Assembly: GCA_022009975.1 (NCBI GenBank)
Contig: CP091733.1
Coordinates: 451,001-515,000, forward strand
Reading direction: 5' to 3'
DNA from: Phocaeicola vulgatus
GTDB taxonomy: Bacteria; Bacteroidota; Bacteroidia; Bacteroidales; Tannerellaceae
DNA: 64,000 bases
Position numbers and translations under genes: made by a program. Each line of letters starts with the position of its first letter. The stretch's first letter is position 1. This document shows, in pieces, positions 40,920 to 49,348 of this stretch. The notes below the pieces were generated by a model, which saw only the letters and a list, made by a program, of their open reading frames with translations, ran no database searches and was not told the origin of the DNA.

Positions 40920-42711
40920 ATGAATAAATTGAAGACATATATAATGGCATTCGTTTTGGGCATTTATTGCATGAATGTCATGGCTCAAAATGATAAGACT
41001 TTTCGTCATACGATAGAGTTGGGACAGACAGTGTATTCTATCGCAACCATGTACGGCGTTTCCACGGACGCAATTTATAAGTTGAACCCGGATAGCAAAA
41101 AAGGTATCAAAGCAGGTGGAGTGTTGCTTATTCCGAAGCAGGCTTCTTCGTTCAATGAAGGGGAACAAACGGAAACATATACGTTCCATACGATTGAGCA
41201 CAAGGAGACATTGTATGCGGTTTCCATGAAATATAAGATTCCTGCACAGTTTATCGTTGCTGCCAATCCGGGATTATCTGTTAAAACCTTTACTGCTGGC
41301 AGGACCATTCGAATCCCTTTGTCGAAGAATGTTGAATCTTTGAAGAAGGAGGGCGAAGCCCTTACGGATGCTCCCAAGACGGAAAAGGTTGTGGGTGACA
41401 TGGAGTATGAGGTGAAGAAGAGAGAAACAATGTATAGCCTCTGTCGTAAGTTTGATATTTCCAGTTATGAATTGATAAAACGTAATCCTGCTTTGAAAAA
41501 AGGGGTGAAGGCTGGTATGATAATCAAGGTTCCCCAGTCGAAAGATTTGGCGGCAAACGAACAAAACGAGGTGAGCAGTGAGTCTGTCATCCAAGACGAG
41601 GCAACAGTGAATGCAATGTTGAACGCTCCCAAGGACATCAAACGCTTAAGCCAACTGAAGGTGGCTTTGCTTTTGCCCTTCAACCCGGATAATAAAAATG
41701 CAGCCTCTTACCGGTTTATCGAATATTATGAAGGTCTGTTATTGGCAGTGGATAGTTTGCGTAACCAAGGCTTCTCTTTGGATTTGTCCGTTTACAATAC
41801 GGGAAACGGTACTTCCAAAATCCGGGAGATTTTGACGGGCGAAACATTGCCGAATGTGGATTTGATTATTGGAGCCGTGCAGAACGACCAGATAAATGGT
41901 TGCTGATTTCGCCAAGGAACATCATATAAAATATGTAATACCGTTTACATCCAAGAACGATGATGTGCTTTCCAACGAATGTGTTTTCCAAGTGAACACG
42001 CCCCATTCTTATTTGTATTCCAAGGCAGCCGAAAGAGGTCGCCAGCTGTTTGCTGCGGATAATATCATCTTTGTCAATATACCTGACAAAGATGAGAAGA
42101 AGGATTTTATAAAGACTTTCAAAGAGGAGCTGTCTGACCATAAGATTGCCTATAAAGAGATGACTTATGAACCGGAACGTTTTGCGGAGACGATTGATTC
42201 CCTTTACATGGTTGAAGGACAGCGCAACGTGATTGTTCCGACCTCTTCTTCGTTTGAAGCTTTGCAGAAAATCAAGACACCTCTTCGGTTGATTGCCGAT
42301 AGCAAACCGGAGCGGCAAATCTCTCTCTTTGGTTATCCTGAATGGCAAACCTATGTGCGTGATGCTTTGGACGATTTCTATGTTTTGGACACCTATATTT
42401 ATACGAATTTCTATGCAGATAATTTGTCTCAGCCCATGCATGACTTTTACGATAAGTTCAAGACATGGTACAGTAGGGATTTGATAAATACTTATCCGAA
42501 ATATGGAATATTGGGATTCGATACGGGTATGTATTTCTTTGGAGCGATGAAAAAGTTTGGAGCAAACTTTGAAGATAATTTGGACAAGTTCCGTTATTCT
42601 TGCATTCAGACAGGTTTTGATTTTAACCGGGTGAATACTTGGGGAGGATTTATCAATACGAATGTTTTCATTGTTCATTACCGGAAAGACTTTACCGTAA
42701 CACGTGATTAA
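40920..42711 (+). CDS. LysM-repeat protein fused to a type 1 periplasmic-binding fold (one frameshift)
   Basis: An envelope protein of about 597 residues. The signal peptide MNKLKTYIMAFVLGIYCMNV is followed by three LysM peptidoglycan-binding repeats (HTIELGQTVYSIATMYGVST; HTIEHKETLYAVSMKYKI; YEVKKRETMYSLCRKFDI). After a linker, a domain from VALLLPFNPDNKNAASYRF onward looks like the ligand-binding fold of branched-chain amino acid receptors. The frame breaks near 41893 and continues as VADFAKEHHIKYVIPFTSK to 42711. The -7 box is at 40859. Fusion of wall-binding repeats to such a fold suggests wall sensing or synthase control, as in LpoA, but that is inference. Confidence 0.82.
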
Positions 42712-42727
42712 AATATCATTAACTTGT

Positions 42728-43390
42728 ATGTTCAGGCGTATTCTTTTAATCTTGATAGGTCTCGGTTGGGGTTGCCAGCTCTTCTCCCAATCAAATTCGT
42801 TTAAACAGGAATTGTCAGTAGGTCCTTCTTTTGGCATGACTTTGTCCAGTATCTCGTTTGCCCCGAAGGTAAACAAATCCTTGAAGAATGGATTTGCTGG
42901 CGGAGTCACGTTGAGATGGAATACGGAGAAGAATTTGGGGTTGCAGGCCGAACTTAATTTTACACAACAAGGTTGGAAGGAGTTGTTTGAGGAGCAACCG
43001 GAGTATGAATATAGCCGTACTATTAATTATGTGGAGCTTCCTTTTTTGACTCATATCTATTTTGGTGGAAATCGTTTCAAAGTCTTTGTGAATTTAGGAC
43101 CTAAGATTGGTTACGCTTTGGGTGAAAGCACGAAGAGTAATTTGAACGGTGCGGCTCCCAACAGGAATAATGCGCAACACGACCTTGAGATACAGAAGAA
43201 ATTTGACTGGGGGTTGTGTGGTGGCCCTGGCGTTGAATTAAAAACTGGAGTCGGGTCTTTTTTGTTGGAAGGGCGTTATTATTATGCTTTAGGTGATATA
43301 TTCAATAGTGAGAAGAAAGATCCATTTTCCCGTTCTGCCAATCAAGTCATAGCTGTCAAGCTTACTTATTTGGTCAATTTAAAGCATTAA
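42728..43390 (+). CDS. PorT-like outer-membrane beta-barrel protein
   Basis: An outer-membrane beta-barrel of about 220 residues. I use ATG 42728 (MFRRILLILIGLGWGCQLFS), which gives a signal peptide; an upstream GTG at 42704 would overlap the LysM gene. Alternating strands and barrel landmarks are visible (QELSVGPSFGMTLSSISF, LGLQAELNFTQQGWKELF, YVELPFLTHIYFGGNRF, VFVNLGPKIGYAL), ending with aromatic-rich strands. It follows the LysM gene by 16 bases, probably in one operon. PorT relatives are widespread in Bacteroidetes without type IX secretion. Confidence 0.85.
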   Translation: MFRRILLILIGLGWGCQLFSQSNSFKQELSVGPSFGMTLSSISFAPKVNKSLKNGFAGGVTLRWNTEKNLGLQAELNFTQQGWKELFEEQPEYEYSRTINYVELPFLTHIYFGGNRFKVFVNLGPKIGYALGESTKSNLNGAAPNRNNAQHDLEIQKKFDWGLCGGPGVELKTGVGSFLLEGRYYYALGDIFNSEKKDPFSRSANQVIAVKLTYLVNLKH

Positions 43391-43423
43391 AAAAGGCAAT
43401 GTAAGAAAAAAACAGGGAAAATG

Positions 43424-43454
43424 TTTGGTGGTTTAAAAATATTGCGTACCTTTG
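43424..43454 (+). promoter_or_regulatory. Promoter of the first tRNA-Pro
   Basis: TTTG (43424-43427), 19 bases, TACCTTTG (43447-43454): both Bacteroidetes boxes are exact. The second tRNA-Pro has the same arrangement. Confidence 0.85.
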
Positions 43455-43495
43455 CAACGCTTTCGGAAAGAAAGAGAGAAACTAAAATAGTTATT

Positions 43496-43570
43496 CGGGG
43501 TGTAGCGCAGTCCGGTTAGCGCACCTGCTTTGGGAGCAGGGGGTCCCAGGTTCGAATCCTGGTACCCCGA
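43496..43570 (+). tRNA. tRNA-Pro (anticodon TGG)
   Basis: A cloverleaf of 75 bases: acceptor CGGGGTG/TACCCCG (one G-T pair), discriminator A, anticodon stem CCTGC/GCAGG with loop TTTGGGA and anticodon TGG (43531-43533), and T loop GTTCGAATC. No CCA is encoded (CAA follows). It is identical to the copy at 60664-60738 and is followed by a hairpin terminator. Confidence 0.97.
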
Positions 43571-43577
43571 CAATAAA

Positions 43578-43616
43578 GGGGTTGTATCAAAATAGATTTT
43601 GATGCAGCCCTTTTTT
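43578..43616 (+). terminator. Terminator after tRNA-Pro, repeat-family hairpin
   Basis: GGG-TTG-ATCAAAA pairs with TTTTGAT-CA-CCC around AGA or a similar loop. It is followed by TTTTTT. The stem is a variant of the dispersed repeat hairpin, without the tail. Confidence 0.85.
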
Positions 43617-43637
43617 GTATAATCTAATGATAAAAAC

Positions 43638-44123
43638 ATGAAAAAGGAGGAAGCAATATTTGCAGCGGGTTGTTTTTGGGGTGTCCAGTACCAAATGGAA
43701 AAAACAGCAGGTGTGATACAGACAAAAGTCGGTTACATAGGAGGATTTAAAGATAACCCGACATATCAGGAGGTGAAGGCGCATACGACAGGACATGCCG
43801 AAGCTTTATGGGTCGAGTTCGACAGCGATGTCGTCTCATATATAGATTTGTGTAAGGTGTTCTTTGAAATCCATGATCCCGCACAGACAGACGGTCAAGG
43901 ACCGGATTTGGGTCCGCAATATAGAAGTGAAATCTTTTATTACGACAATCGTCAAAAAGAGGAGGCGGAAGCGGTTATTGAACTATTGAGGGAGAAAGGT
44001 TATGTGGTAAATACCCGGCTGACTCCGGTTTCTACCTTTTGGACGGCAGAAGAGTATCACCAGCATTATTATGATAAGACAGGCGGTGAGCCTTATTGCC
44101 ATATCCGGACAAAGAAGTTTTAA
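43638..44123 (+). CDS. msrA: Peptide-methionine (S)-S-oxide reductase
   Basis: This enzyme repairs methionine-S-sulfoxide in proteins. It is 161 residues, full length, ATG 43638. The catalytic motif is AAGCFWGVQ (cysteine 12 or so), followed by GYIGGFKDNPTYQEV, HDPAQTDGQGPDLGPQYRS and EYHQHYYDK, all MsrA landmarks. It is a single-domain form, with no MsrB fusion. The gene lies between the tRNA terminator and a repeat-rich spacer. Confidence 0.96.
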   Translation: MKKEEAIFAAGCFWGVQYQMEKTAGVIQTKVGYIGGFKDNPTYQEVKAHTTGHAEALWVEFDSDVVSYIDLCKVFFEIHDPAQTDGQGPDLGPQYRSEIFYYDNRQKEEAEAVIELLREKGYVVNTRLTPVSTFWTAEEYHQHYYDKTGGEPYCHIRTKKF

Positions 44124-44248
44124 GTTACATTCTGACGTACATTAAGCAGAAGTATTCTTTGAATCAGCGAAAAACCTAAAATATCCTTTTACTTGCGGCA
44201 TTCCTTTCCGATGATTCAACCCCGGTTTTGAACCTCTGATTCTGCTTC

Positions 44249-44355
44249 AAAAAACATACCGTTGTTTTAAAAAAAACATTGGACGTTTTTGAAAAAACAT
44301 TGGACGTTTTCAAGAAAACATTGGACGTTTTTTTCAAAACAACGGTATGTTTTTT
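44249..44355. repeat. Inverted-repeat element with three 21-bp units (copy 2)
   Basis: The ends form a perfect 20-base inverted repeat, 44249-44268 against 44336-44355, with ACCGTTGTTTT as the inner half. CATTGGACG cores start at 44277, 44298 and 44319, exactly 21 bases apart. The units are the reverse complement of those in copy 1 (22974-23066). Confidence 0.9.
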
Positions 44356-44423
44356 TGATGGGTCGCCACGTTTTGCAATCGTCTGATTAACAACAGTTTC
44401 ACGCATAACAGATATTCGTTGTC

Positions 44424-44490
44424 AAATTGCTAATTCTGGCACACCTTAAAGGGGCTGCATCAAAACTTTCGTTTTGACAAACCGCCTCTT
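44424..44490. repeat. Rearranged copy of the dispersed repeat
   Basis: AAATTGCTAATTCTGGCACA leads into GGGGCTGCATCAAAAC (from 44451), then GTTTTGACAAACCGCC. The right arm should read GACACAGCCCC. Instead GACAAACCGCC is the far end of a full copy, so this hairpin can pair only partly. Confidence 0.7.
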
Positions 44491-44775
44491 TCATTATATA
44501 GAAGAAACAACAAGGCGGTTAACAAAGAATAATATTTCCCCCAATTGATAGGTTTTTGATAGGATAATATGCGCTATTGGGTTGATAAACTGATAGATGG
44601 ATAAAAATCATAAAGAAAGTAAATTGGTCTGTTTTTCTATATGATTGGTTTTAAATTCTTCAAATAAAAAACAGGTGAAGTTTAAGATAGTGTAAAAAGA
44701 ACAAAAAAGTAATTTAATCCGAAAAACAACCCTTATCTTTTGTAATATTGCATGTGAACTTTAAGGAATAAAGAT

Positions 44776-46302
44776 ATGGGAGATAGTAAAGGTTATGTTT
44801 TACAGGTTATTGGTCCAGTCGTGGATGTTCATTTTGATTCTCAATCGGAACAGCCAATCGTCCTCCCCAGAATTCACGATGCAATGGAAATAACCCGTAA
44901 GAACGGAAAGAAGTTGATTGTTGAAGTACAGCAGCATATCGGGGAAAATACAGTCCGAACGGTTGCAATGGATTCAACGGATGGCTTGAGAAGAGGAATG
45001 GAGGCGGTCGCATTAGGGTCGCCCATTACGATGCCCGTCGGGGAACAAGTGAAAGGCCGTTTGATGAATGTTACAGGTGATCCAATTGATGGAATGGCTG
45101 ATTTAGACCGAAAAGGAGCTTTCCCGATTCATCGCCAACCTCCTAAGTTTGAGGATTTGACAACTTCCAAAGAGGTGTTTATACCGGAATCAAAGTAATT
45201 GATTTGTTGGAGCCTTATCTGAAAGGCGGCAAAATCGGATTGTTTGGAGGTGCCGGAGTTGGCAAGACTGTCCTTATCAAGGAGTTGATTAATAACATTG
45301 CGAAGAAACACAATGGCTTTTCTGTTTTTGCCGGAGTGGGAGAACGTACACGTGAAGGAAATGACTTGTTGCGTGAGATGATAGAATCAGACGTTATCCG
45401 TTATGGCAAAGAGTTTGAAAAGAGCATGGAAGAGGGGAATTGGGACTTGTCGAAGGTTGACCCGGACGAAGTGGAAAAGTCGCAAGTTTCTATGGTGTTC
45501 GGACAAATGAACGAGCCGCCGGGAGCACGTCAGTCGGTTGCCCTTTCCGGTTTGACCATTGCTGAATCCTTCAGGGATTTGGCTGCCGAGGGAGAACATA
45601 AAGATATTCTGTTTTTTTATAGATAATATATTCCGTTTTACGCAAGCAGGTTCTGAAGTGTCTGCTTTGTTGGGACGAATGCCGTCAGCAGTGGGTTATC
45701 AGCCAACTTTGGCAACGGAGATGGGAGCCATGCAGGAACGCATCACATCAACCAAGAAAGGCTCCATTACTTCCGTCCAGGCAGTTTATGTGCCAGCAGA
45801 TGACTTGACAGACCCGGCTCCGGCTACTACGTTTACCCATTTGGATGCAACGACCGTTTTGAGTCGTAAGATTACCGAATTGGGTATTTATCCGGCAGTT
45901 GACCCGTTGGAATCGACCTCCCGAATCTTGGATCCGTTGGTAGTCGGGGAAGAGCATTATCGTTGTGCCCAACGAGTGAAACAGATTTTGCAGCGTAATA
46001 AGGAGTTACAAGATATCATTTCCATCTTGGGAATGGAGGAACTGTCTGACGAAGATCGGCAGACAGTGAATCGCGCCCGCAGAGTACAACGTTTCTTGTC
46101 CCAGCCGTTTGCTGTGGCAGAACAGTTTACAGGAGTCCCGGGTGTGATGGTTTCTATTGAGGATACGATTAGAGGTTTCAATATGATTATGGATGGAGAG
46201 ACGGATGATTTGCCAGAGCAGGCATTCTTGAATGTCGGAACCATCGAAGATGCGAAAGAAAGCCAAGCAGTTGGCCCAGCAAGCAATGTAATATGGAATT
46301 GA
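44776..46302 (+). CDS. atpD: ATP synthase F1 beta subunit (two frameshifts)
   Basis: This is the catalytic F1 subunit, about 508 residues. Start ATG 44776 (MGDSKGYVLQVIGPVVDVHF). The frame breaks near 45182; one T restores KEVFYTGIKVIDLLEPY. It breaks again near 45618, where one extra T in a T run shifts the frame; removal restores [20 protein letters not shown]. Walker A is GGAGVGKT, with the catalytic glutamate in GERTREGNDL and the conserved GRMPSAVGYQPTLATEMG. It begins the operon atpD-atpC-4TM-atpB-E-F-H-A-G. Two breaks in one essential catalytic gene are the strongest sign of sequence error in the window. Confidence 0.96.
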
Positions 46303-46526
46303 AAATAATAACTCCGAAAGGAATCCAGTACGATGGAGAGGCGGAAATGGTGGCGTTTCCGGGAGTGGACGGATTGTTTGATGTCCTTCCTTCCCATGCC
46401 CCGCTCATTTCTGCTTTAGGGAAAGGAGTTATCCGGTATCGTGTCAACCAAAAAGAGAACGAAATAACGATAGGCGGTGGTTTTGTCAAGGTGGAAAATG
46501 ACGTGCTTACCGTCTGCATTGAATAA
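46293..46526 (+). CDS. atpC: ATP synthase F1 epsilon subunit (short form)
   Basis: A 77-residue epsilon subunit containing only the N-terminal beta-sandwich (MELKIITPKGIQYDGEAEMV, VDGLFDVLPSHAPLI, ITIGGGFVKVENDVLTV). The C-terminal inhibitory helices of the E. coli protein are missing, as is usual in Bacteroidetes. Its ATG overlaps the atpD stop by ten bases, so the two are coupled. Confidence 0.93.
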   Translation: MELKIITPKGIQYDGEAEMVAFPGVDGLFDVLPSHAPLISALGKGVIRYRVNQKENEITIGGGFVKVENDVLTVCIE

Positions 46527-46537
46527 AAAATAATATC

Positions 46538-46964
46538 ATGCGCGCGCAATTAAAAATCAGACTTTTTGTATTGATTACGTTTGTCAATGCAGTTGTAGGG
46601 GTCTCTTTAGGTGGCCTGCTCTACACGGTATGGCCGGAACATTATTTTACGTGGTTCCCTTCTATTCCGTTGTTCTATTGGATAACGGCATTGGTTATGA
46701 CCTATTGTTTGGAAATGGTCAAGCATAAAGGGAGACATATCCATTACTACTTACATGATAGTCAGATTGTGTAAGTTCGTGTTGGCTTGCATATTCTTAT
46801 GGTTGTATGCGACTGAAGTCGGGGATAAATTGATGACATTTGGTTTTACTTTGATGCTCTTCTATTTTATCTACTTGACAATGGAAACATACATCATCTA
46901 TCTTTATGAGAAGAAAAGAATAAGACGAGAAAAAATGAGGAAAAATGAATCGAATAATAAATAG
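46538..46964 (+). CDS. Four-helix membrane protein of the ATP synthase operon, AtpI position (one frameshift)
   Basis: A small membrane protein of about 142 residues, between atpC and atpB where many operons have atpI. The first half (46538-46735) has helices IRLFVLITFVNAVVGVSLGG and FYWITALVMTYCLEMV. Near 46722 the frame slips and continues through GDISITTYMIVRLCKFVL, with helices CKFVLACIFLWLYATEV and TFGFTLMLFYFIYLTMETYI and a basic tail. The sequence is unlike AtpI of Proteobacteria. A role in rotor or complex assembly is inferred from position and topology. Confidence 0.75.
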
Positions 46965-47986
46965 GTGGCGGATAAGCATACTTCTTGTCTGTCTGTTTCC
47001 TTTCCCTTTCCAGATGAAGGCGGGAGAGGGAATAGATGTCCAAGATGTTGTTTTCCTCTCATATCAAAGATGCCTATTCTTGGCATATCACGGAGATAGG
47101 AGAACACGAAATTACGATTCCGTTGCCAGTGATAGTGAAAGGGGAAACGAGCGGTTGGCACATTTTCTCTTCTTCACGATTGGATGAGGGAAAGGAATAC
47201 GAGGGATTCGTGCTTGCCCGGGAAGGAAAGGACGCAGGAAAAATAGTCGAGAGGTCGGCAAATGGAGAATGGATTCGTCCGCTTGATTTGTCATTGACAA
47301 AGAATGCCTGCGGTTTGCTATTTAGCTGCATGCTATTGTCCCTTTCGATTTTAGGTGCAGCCCGATGGTATAAAAGACATCCTGGCGAAGCTCCGGGAGG
47401 TTTGATGGGAGCGTTTGACTTTGTCATTGATTATATTTATGAAGATGTGATCAAGAAAGGCATTGGCCCTGATTACCGTCAGTTTTCTTCTTATCTGTTC
47501 ACGGTGTTTTTCTTTATATTGTTCAACAATTTATTGGGAGTCATTCCCGTTTTCCCGGGAGGAGCAAATTTGACAGGAAACATCACCATCACCATGACGT
47601 TGGCTTTTTGTACTTTTGTCGCTGTGAACCTGTTCGGGACGAAGAAATATTGGAAAGAAGTTTTTTGGCCGGAAACACCTTTGTTTCTGAAGGTGCCGAT
47701 GCCAATAATGCCCTTTGTTGAATTTTTCGGTGTGTTGACCAAACCGTTTGCTTTGATGATTCGTTTGTTTGCGAATATAATGGCAGGACATACAATCATT
47801 TTGGCGTTGACGAGTGTGATATTCATTACCGTTTCATTAGGGGCTTGGATTAATAGCAGCATGACAGTCGTTTCTGTGGCGTTTTCTGTCTTTATGAACT
47901 GCTTGGAGTTGTTTGTCGCTTGTTTGCAAGCATATATTTTCACCTTGCTCTCTGCCAATTATATAGGCGCTGCAAGGATAAAGTGA
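46945..47986 (+). CDS. atpB: ATP synthase F0 a subunit with N-terminal signal extension (one frameshift)
   Basis: This is the proton-channel subunit, about 347 residues. ATG 46945 overlaps the previous gene by 20 bases. The N-terminus (ISILLVCLFPFPFQMKAG) looks like a signal peptide, followed by a roughly 100-residue periplasmic extension typical of Bacteroidetes AtpB. The frame breaks near 47050 (DVQDVV continuing as FSSHIKDAYSWHITE). The core has FNNLLGVIPVFPGGANLTGN and the essential arginine in PFALMIRLFANIMAGH, with AYIFTLLSANYIGAA at the end. Confidence 0.93.
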
Positions 47987-48026
47987 TAGTTTAGGTTAAA
48001 AAAGAATTCATTAAAATTAAAGTCGT

Positions 48027-48278
48027 ATGTTATCAGCTATTTTATTACAGGCAGCCACTGCAGGAGTGGCAAAGTTGGGTGCAACAATAGGTGCAAGTTT
48101 TGCCGCTATTGGTGCAGGAATCGGTATTGGTATGATAGGTAAAGGTGCTGTTGAAGCTATTGGCCGTCAACCGTCTGCGGCAGGTGATATTCGTACTTCC
48201 ATGTTGATTATGGGTGCGTTGATTGAAGGTGTGGCATTGTTTGCTATCGTTGTTTGTTTCTTGGCTTTGTTCCAATAA
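48027..48278 (+). CDS. atpE: ATP synthase F0 c subunit
   Basis: An 83-residue hairpin of two membrane helices forming the rotor ring. The helix-1 glycine pattern is IGAGIGIGMIGKGAVEAIGR, the loop is RQPSAAG, and the ion-binding glutamate lies in GALIEGVALFAIV. I do not see the Q...ES/T pattern of sodium-binding rings, so proton coupling is more likely. Confidence 0.96.
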   Translation: MLSAILLQAATAGVAKLGATIGASFAAIGAGIGIGMIGKGAVEAIGRQPSAAGDIRTSMLIMGALIEGVALFAIVVCFLALFQ

Positions 48279-48290
48279 TCAAGATAGCGT

Positions 48291-48790
48291 ATGTCATTAT
48301 TAACACCGGATTCAGGTCTTCTCTTTTGGATGATTCTGTCGTTCGGCATTGTACTTGTCATTTTATCTAAATATGGCTTTCCAGTTATCATAAAAGCGAT
48401 AGAGGAGCGGAAAGCCTTTATAGAAAGTCTATGGAGAATGCTCGGAAAGCGAATGAACAACTTTCCGACATTCAAAAAGAGGCTGAGAAAATATTGGCAG
48501 AGGCGAGAGAACAGCAGAGCACCATCCTAAGGGAGGCTATGGCTGAAAAAGAACATATTATTGATGAAGCAAGACAAAAAGCCGCTGATGCTGCCCGTTT
48601 GGAAATAGAGGCGGCAACCCGGCAAATCAAAGAGGAGAAGGAATGCGCCATCCGCGATGTCCGTTCTGAAATAACCGACCTTGCGATTGCCATTGCGGAA
48701 AAAGTCATGAAGGATAAAATCAATCAAGATAAGAGTCAAGAAGCAATCATCAATAAATTGATTGACGAAATGTCATTCAGTAAATCTTAG
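48291..48790 (+). CDS. atpF: ATP synthase F0 b subunit (one frameshift)
   Basis: The peripheral-stalk b subunit, about 166 residues. From 48291, MSLLTPDSGLLFWMILSFGI is the single membrane helix. The frame breaks near 48428; one base restores AFIESLENARKANEQLSD, then a long charged coiled coil (EKILAEAREQQSTILREA) to 48790. Start and stop positions fit the 10-base spacing to the neighbouring genes. Confidence 0.92.
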
Positions 48791-48793
48791 TAT

Positions 48794-49336
48794 ATGGATT
48801 TAGGAACTATTTCATCTCGATATGCGCGTGCCCTCTTTTCTTTGGCTAAAGAGAAAGGAGAGGACGGGCGTGTCTATGATGACTTGAAAGTACTTAAGGA
48901 GAGTCTGCATGAAACGAAAGAGCTGCTGACGACTTTATGCAATCCGATGGTGGCAAACTGTAAAAAGGAAACATTATTGGTTACAGCCGCAGGAGGTAGT
49001 GTGTGCGGATTGTACAAGCGTTTTGTCCAAATGCTCCTGAATCATGGCAGAGAGAATTGTTTGCCGATAATCATTTATCATTATATGGACATGTATCGTA
49101 AGGATAAACGGATTTCGCGTGTTCTCTTTTCCAGTGCGGCTCCCGTAGCGGAAGCTACAGAGAAACATTTGATTGAAAGGCTTCACCAGTTGACGGGTCA
49201 TACGATAGAGTTTGTTGGTGAAGTCAAACCGGAATTAATAGGAGGCTTTCGTTTGCAGTTGGATAATGACAGGTTGGATGCCAGTTATGCCACCCGGCTG
49301 AGAGATATCCGCGAACGTTTGCTGGAAAGAAAATAA
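48794..49336 (+). CDS. atpH: ATP synthase F1 delta subunit
   Basis: A 180-residue stalk subunit, start ATG 48794, three bases after atpF. Landmarks are the N-terminal MDLGTISSRYARALFSLAKE and the C-terminal GHTIEFVGEVKPELIGGFRL with LDASYATRLRDIRERL. It is full length. Confidence 0.94.
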   Translation: MDLGTISSRYARALFSLAKEKGEDGRVYDDLKVLKESLHETKELLTTLCNPMVANCKKETLLVTAAGGSVCGLYKRFVQMLLNHGRENCLPIIIYHYMDMYRKDKRISRVLFSSAAPVAEATEKHLIERLHQLTGHTIEFVGEVKPELIGGFRLQLDNDRLDASYATRLRDIRERLLERK

Positions 49337-49348
49337 CAAAGGAACGAT

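Larger units (their letters stand above)
44124..44775. other. Repeat-rich spacer before the ATP synthase operon
   Basis: These 652 bases hold the inverted-repeat element at 44249-44355 and a rearranged copy of the dispersed repeat near 44424-44490. About 250 AT-rich bases before atpD should carry the operon promoter. TATCTTTTG near 44732 is one base longer than the -7 consensus. No supported gene is present. Confidence 0.6.

Noticed and set aside
41866..42909. Open frame of 347 codons on the minus strand
   Set aside because: It is antisense to the LysM/periplasmic-binding gene and the start of the barrel gene, both of which have clear signal peptides and domains. The translation looks like no family.
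44776..46302. Interpreting split atpD (and the other split genes) as pseudogenes or programmed frameshifts
   Set aside because: Breaks are single bases at unrelated sequences without shared slippery motifs, and occur in many essential genes, so error is the simpler reading.
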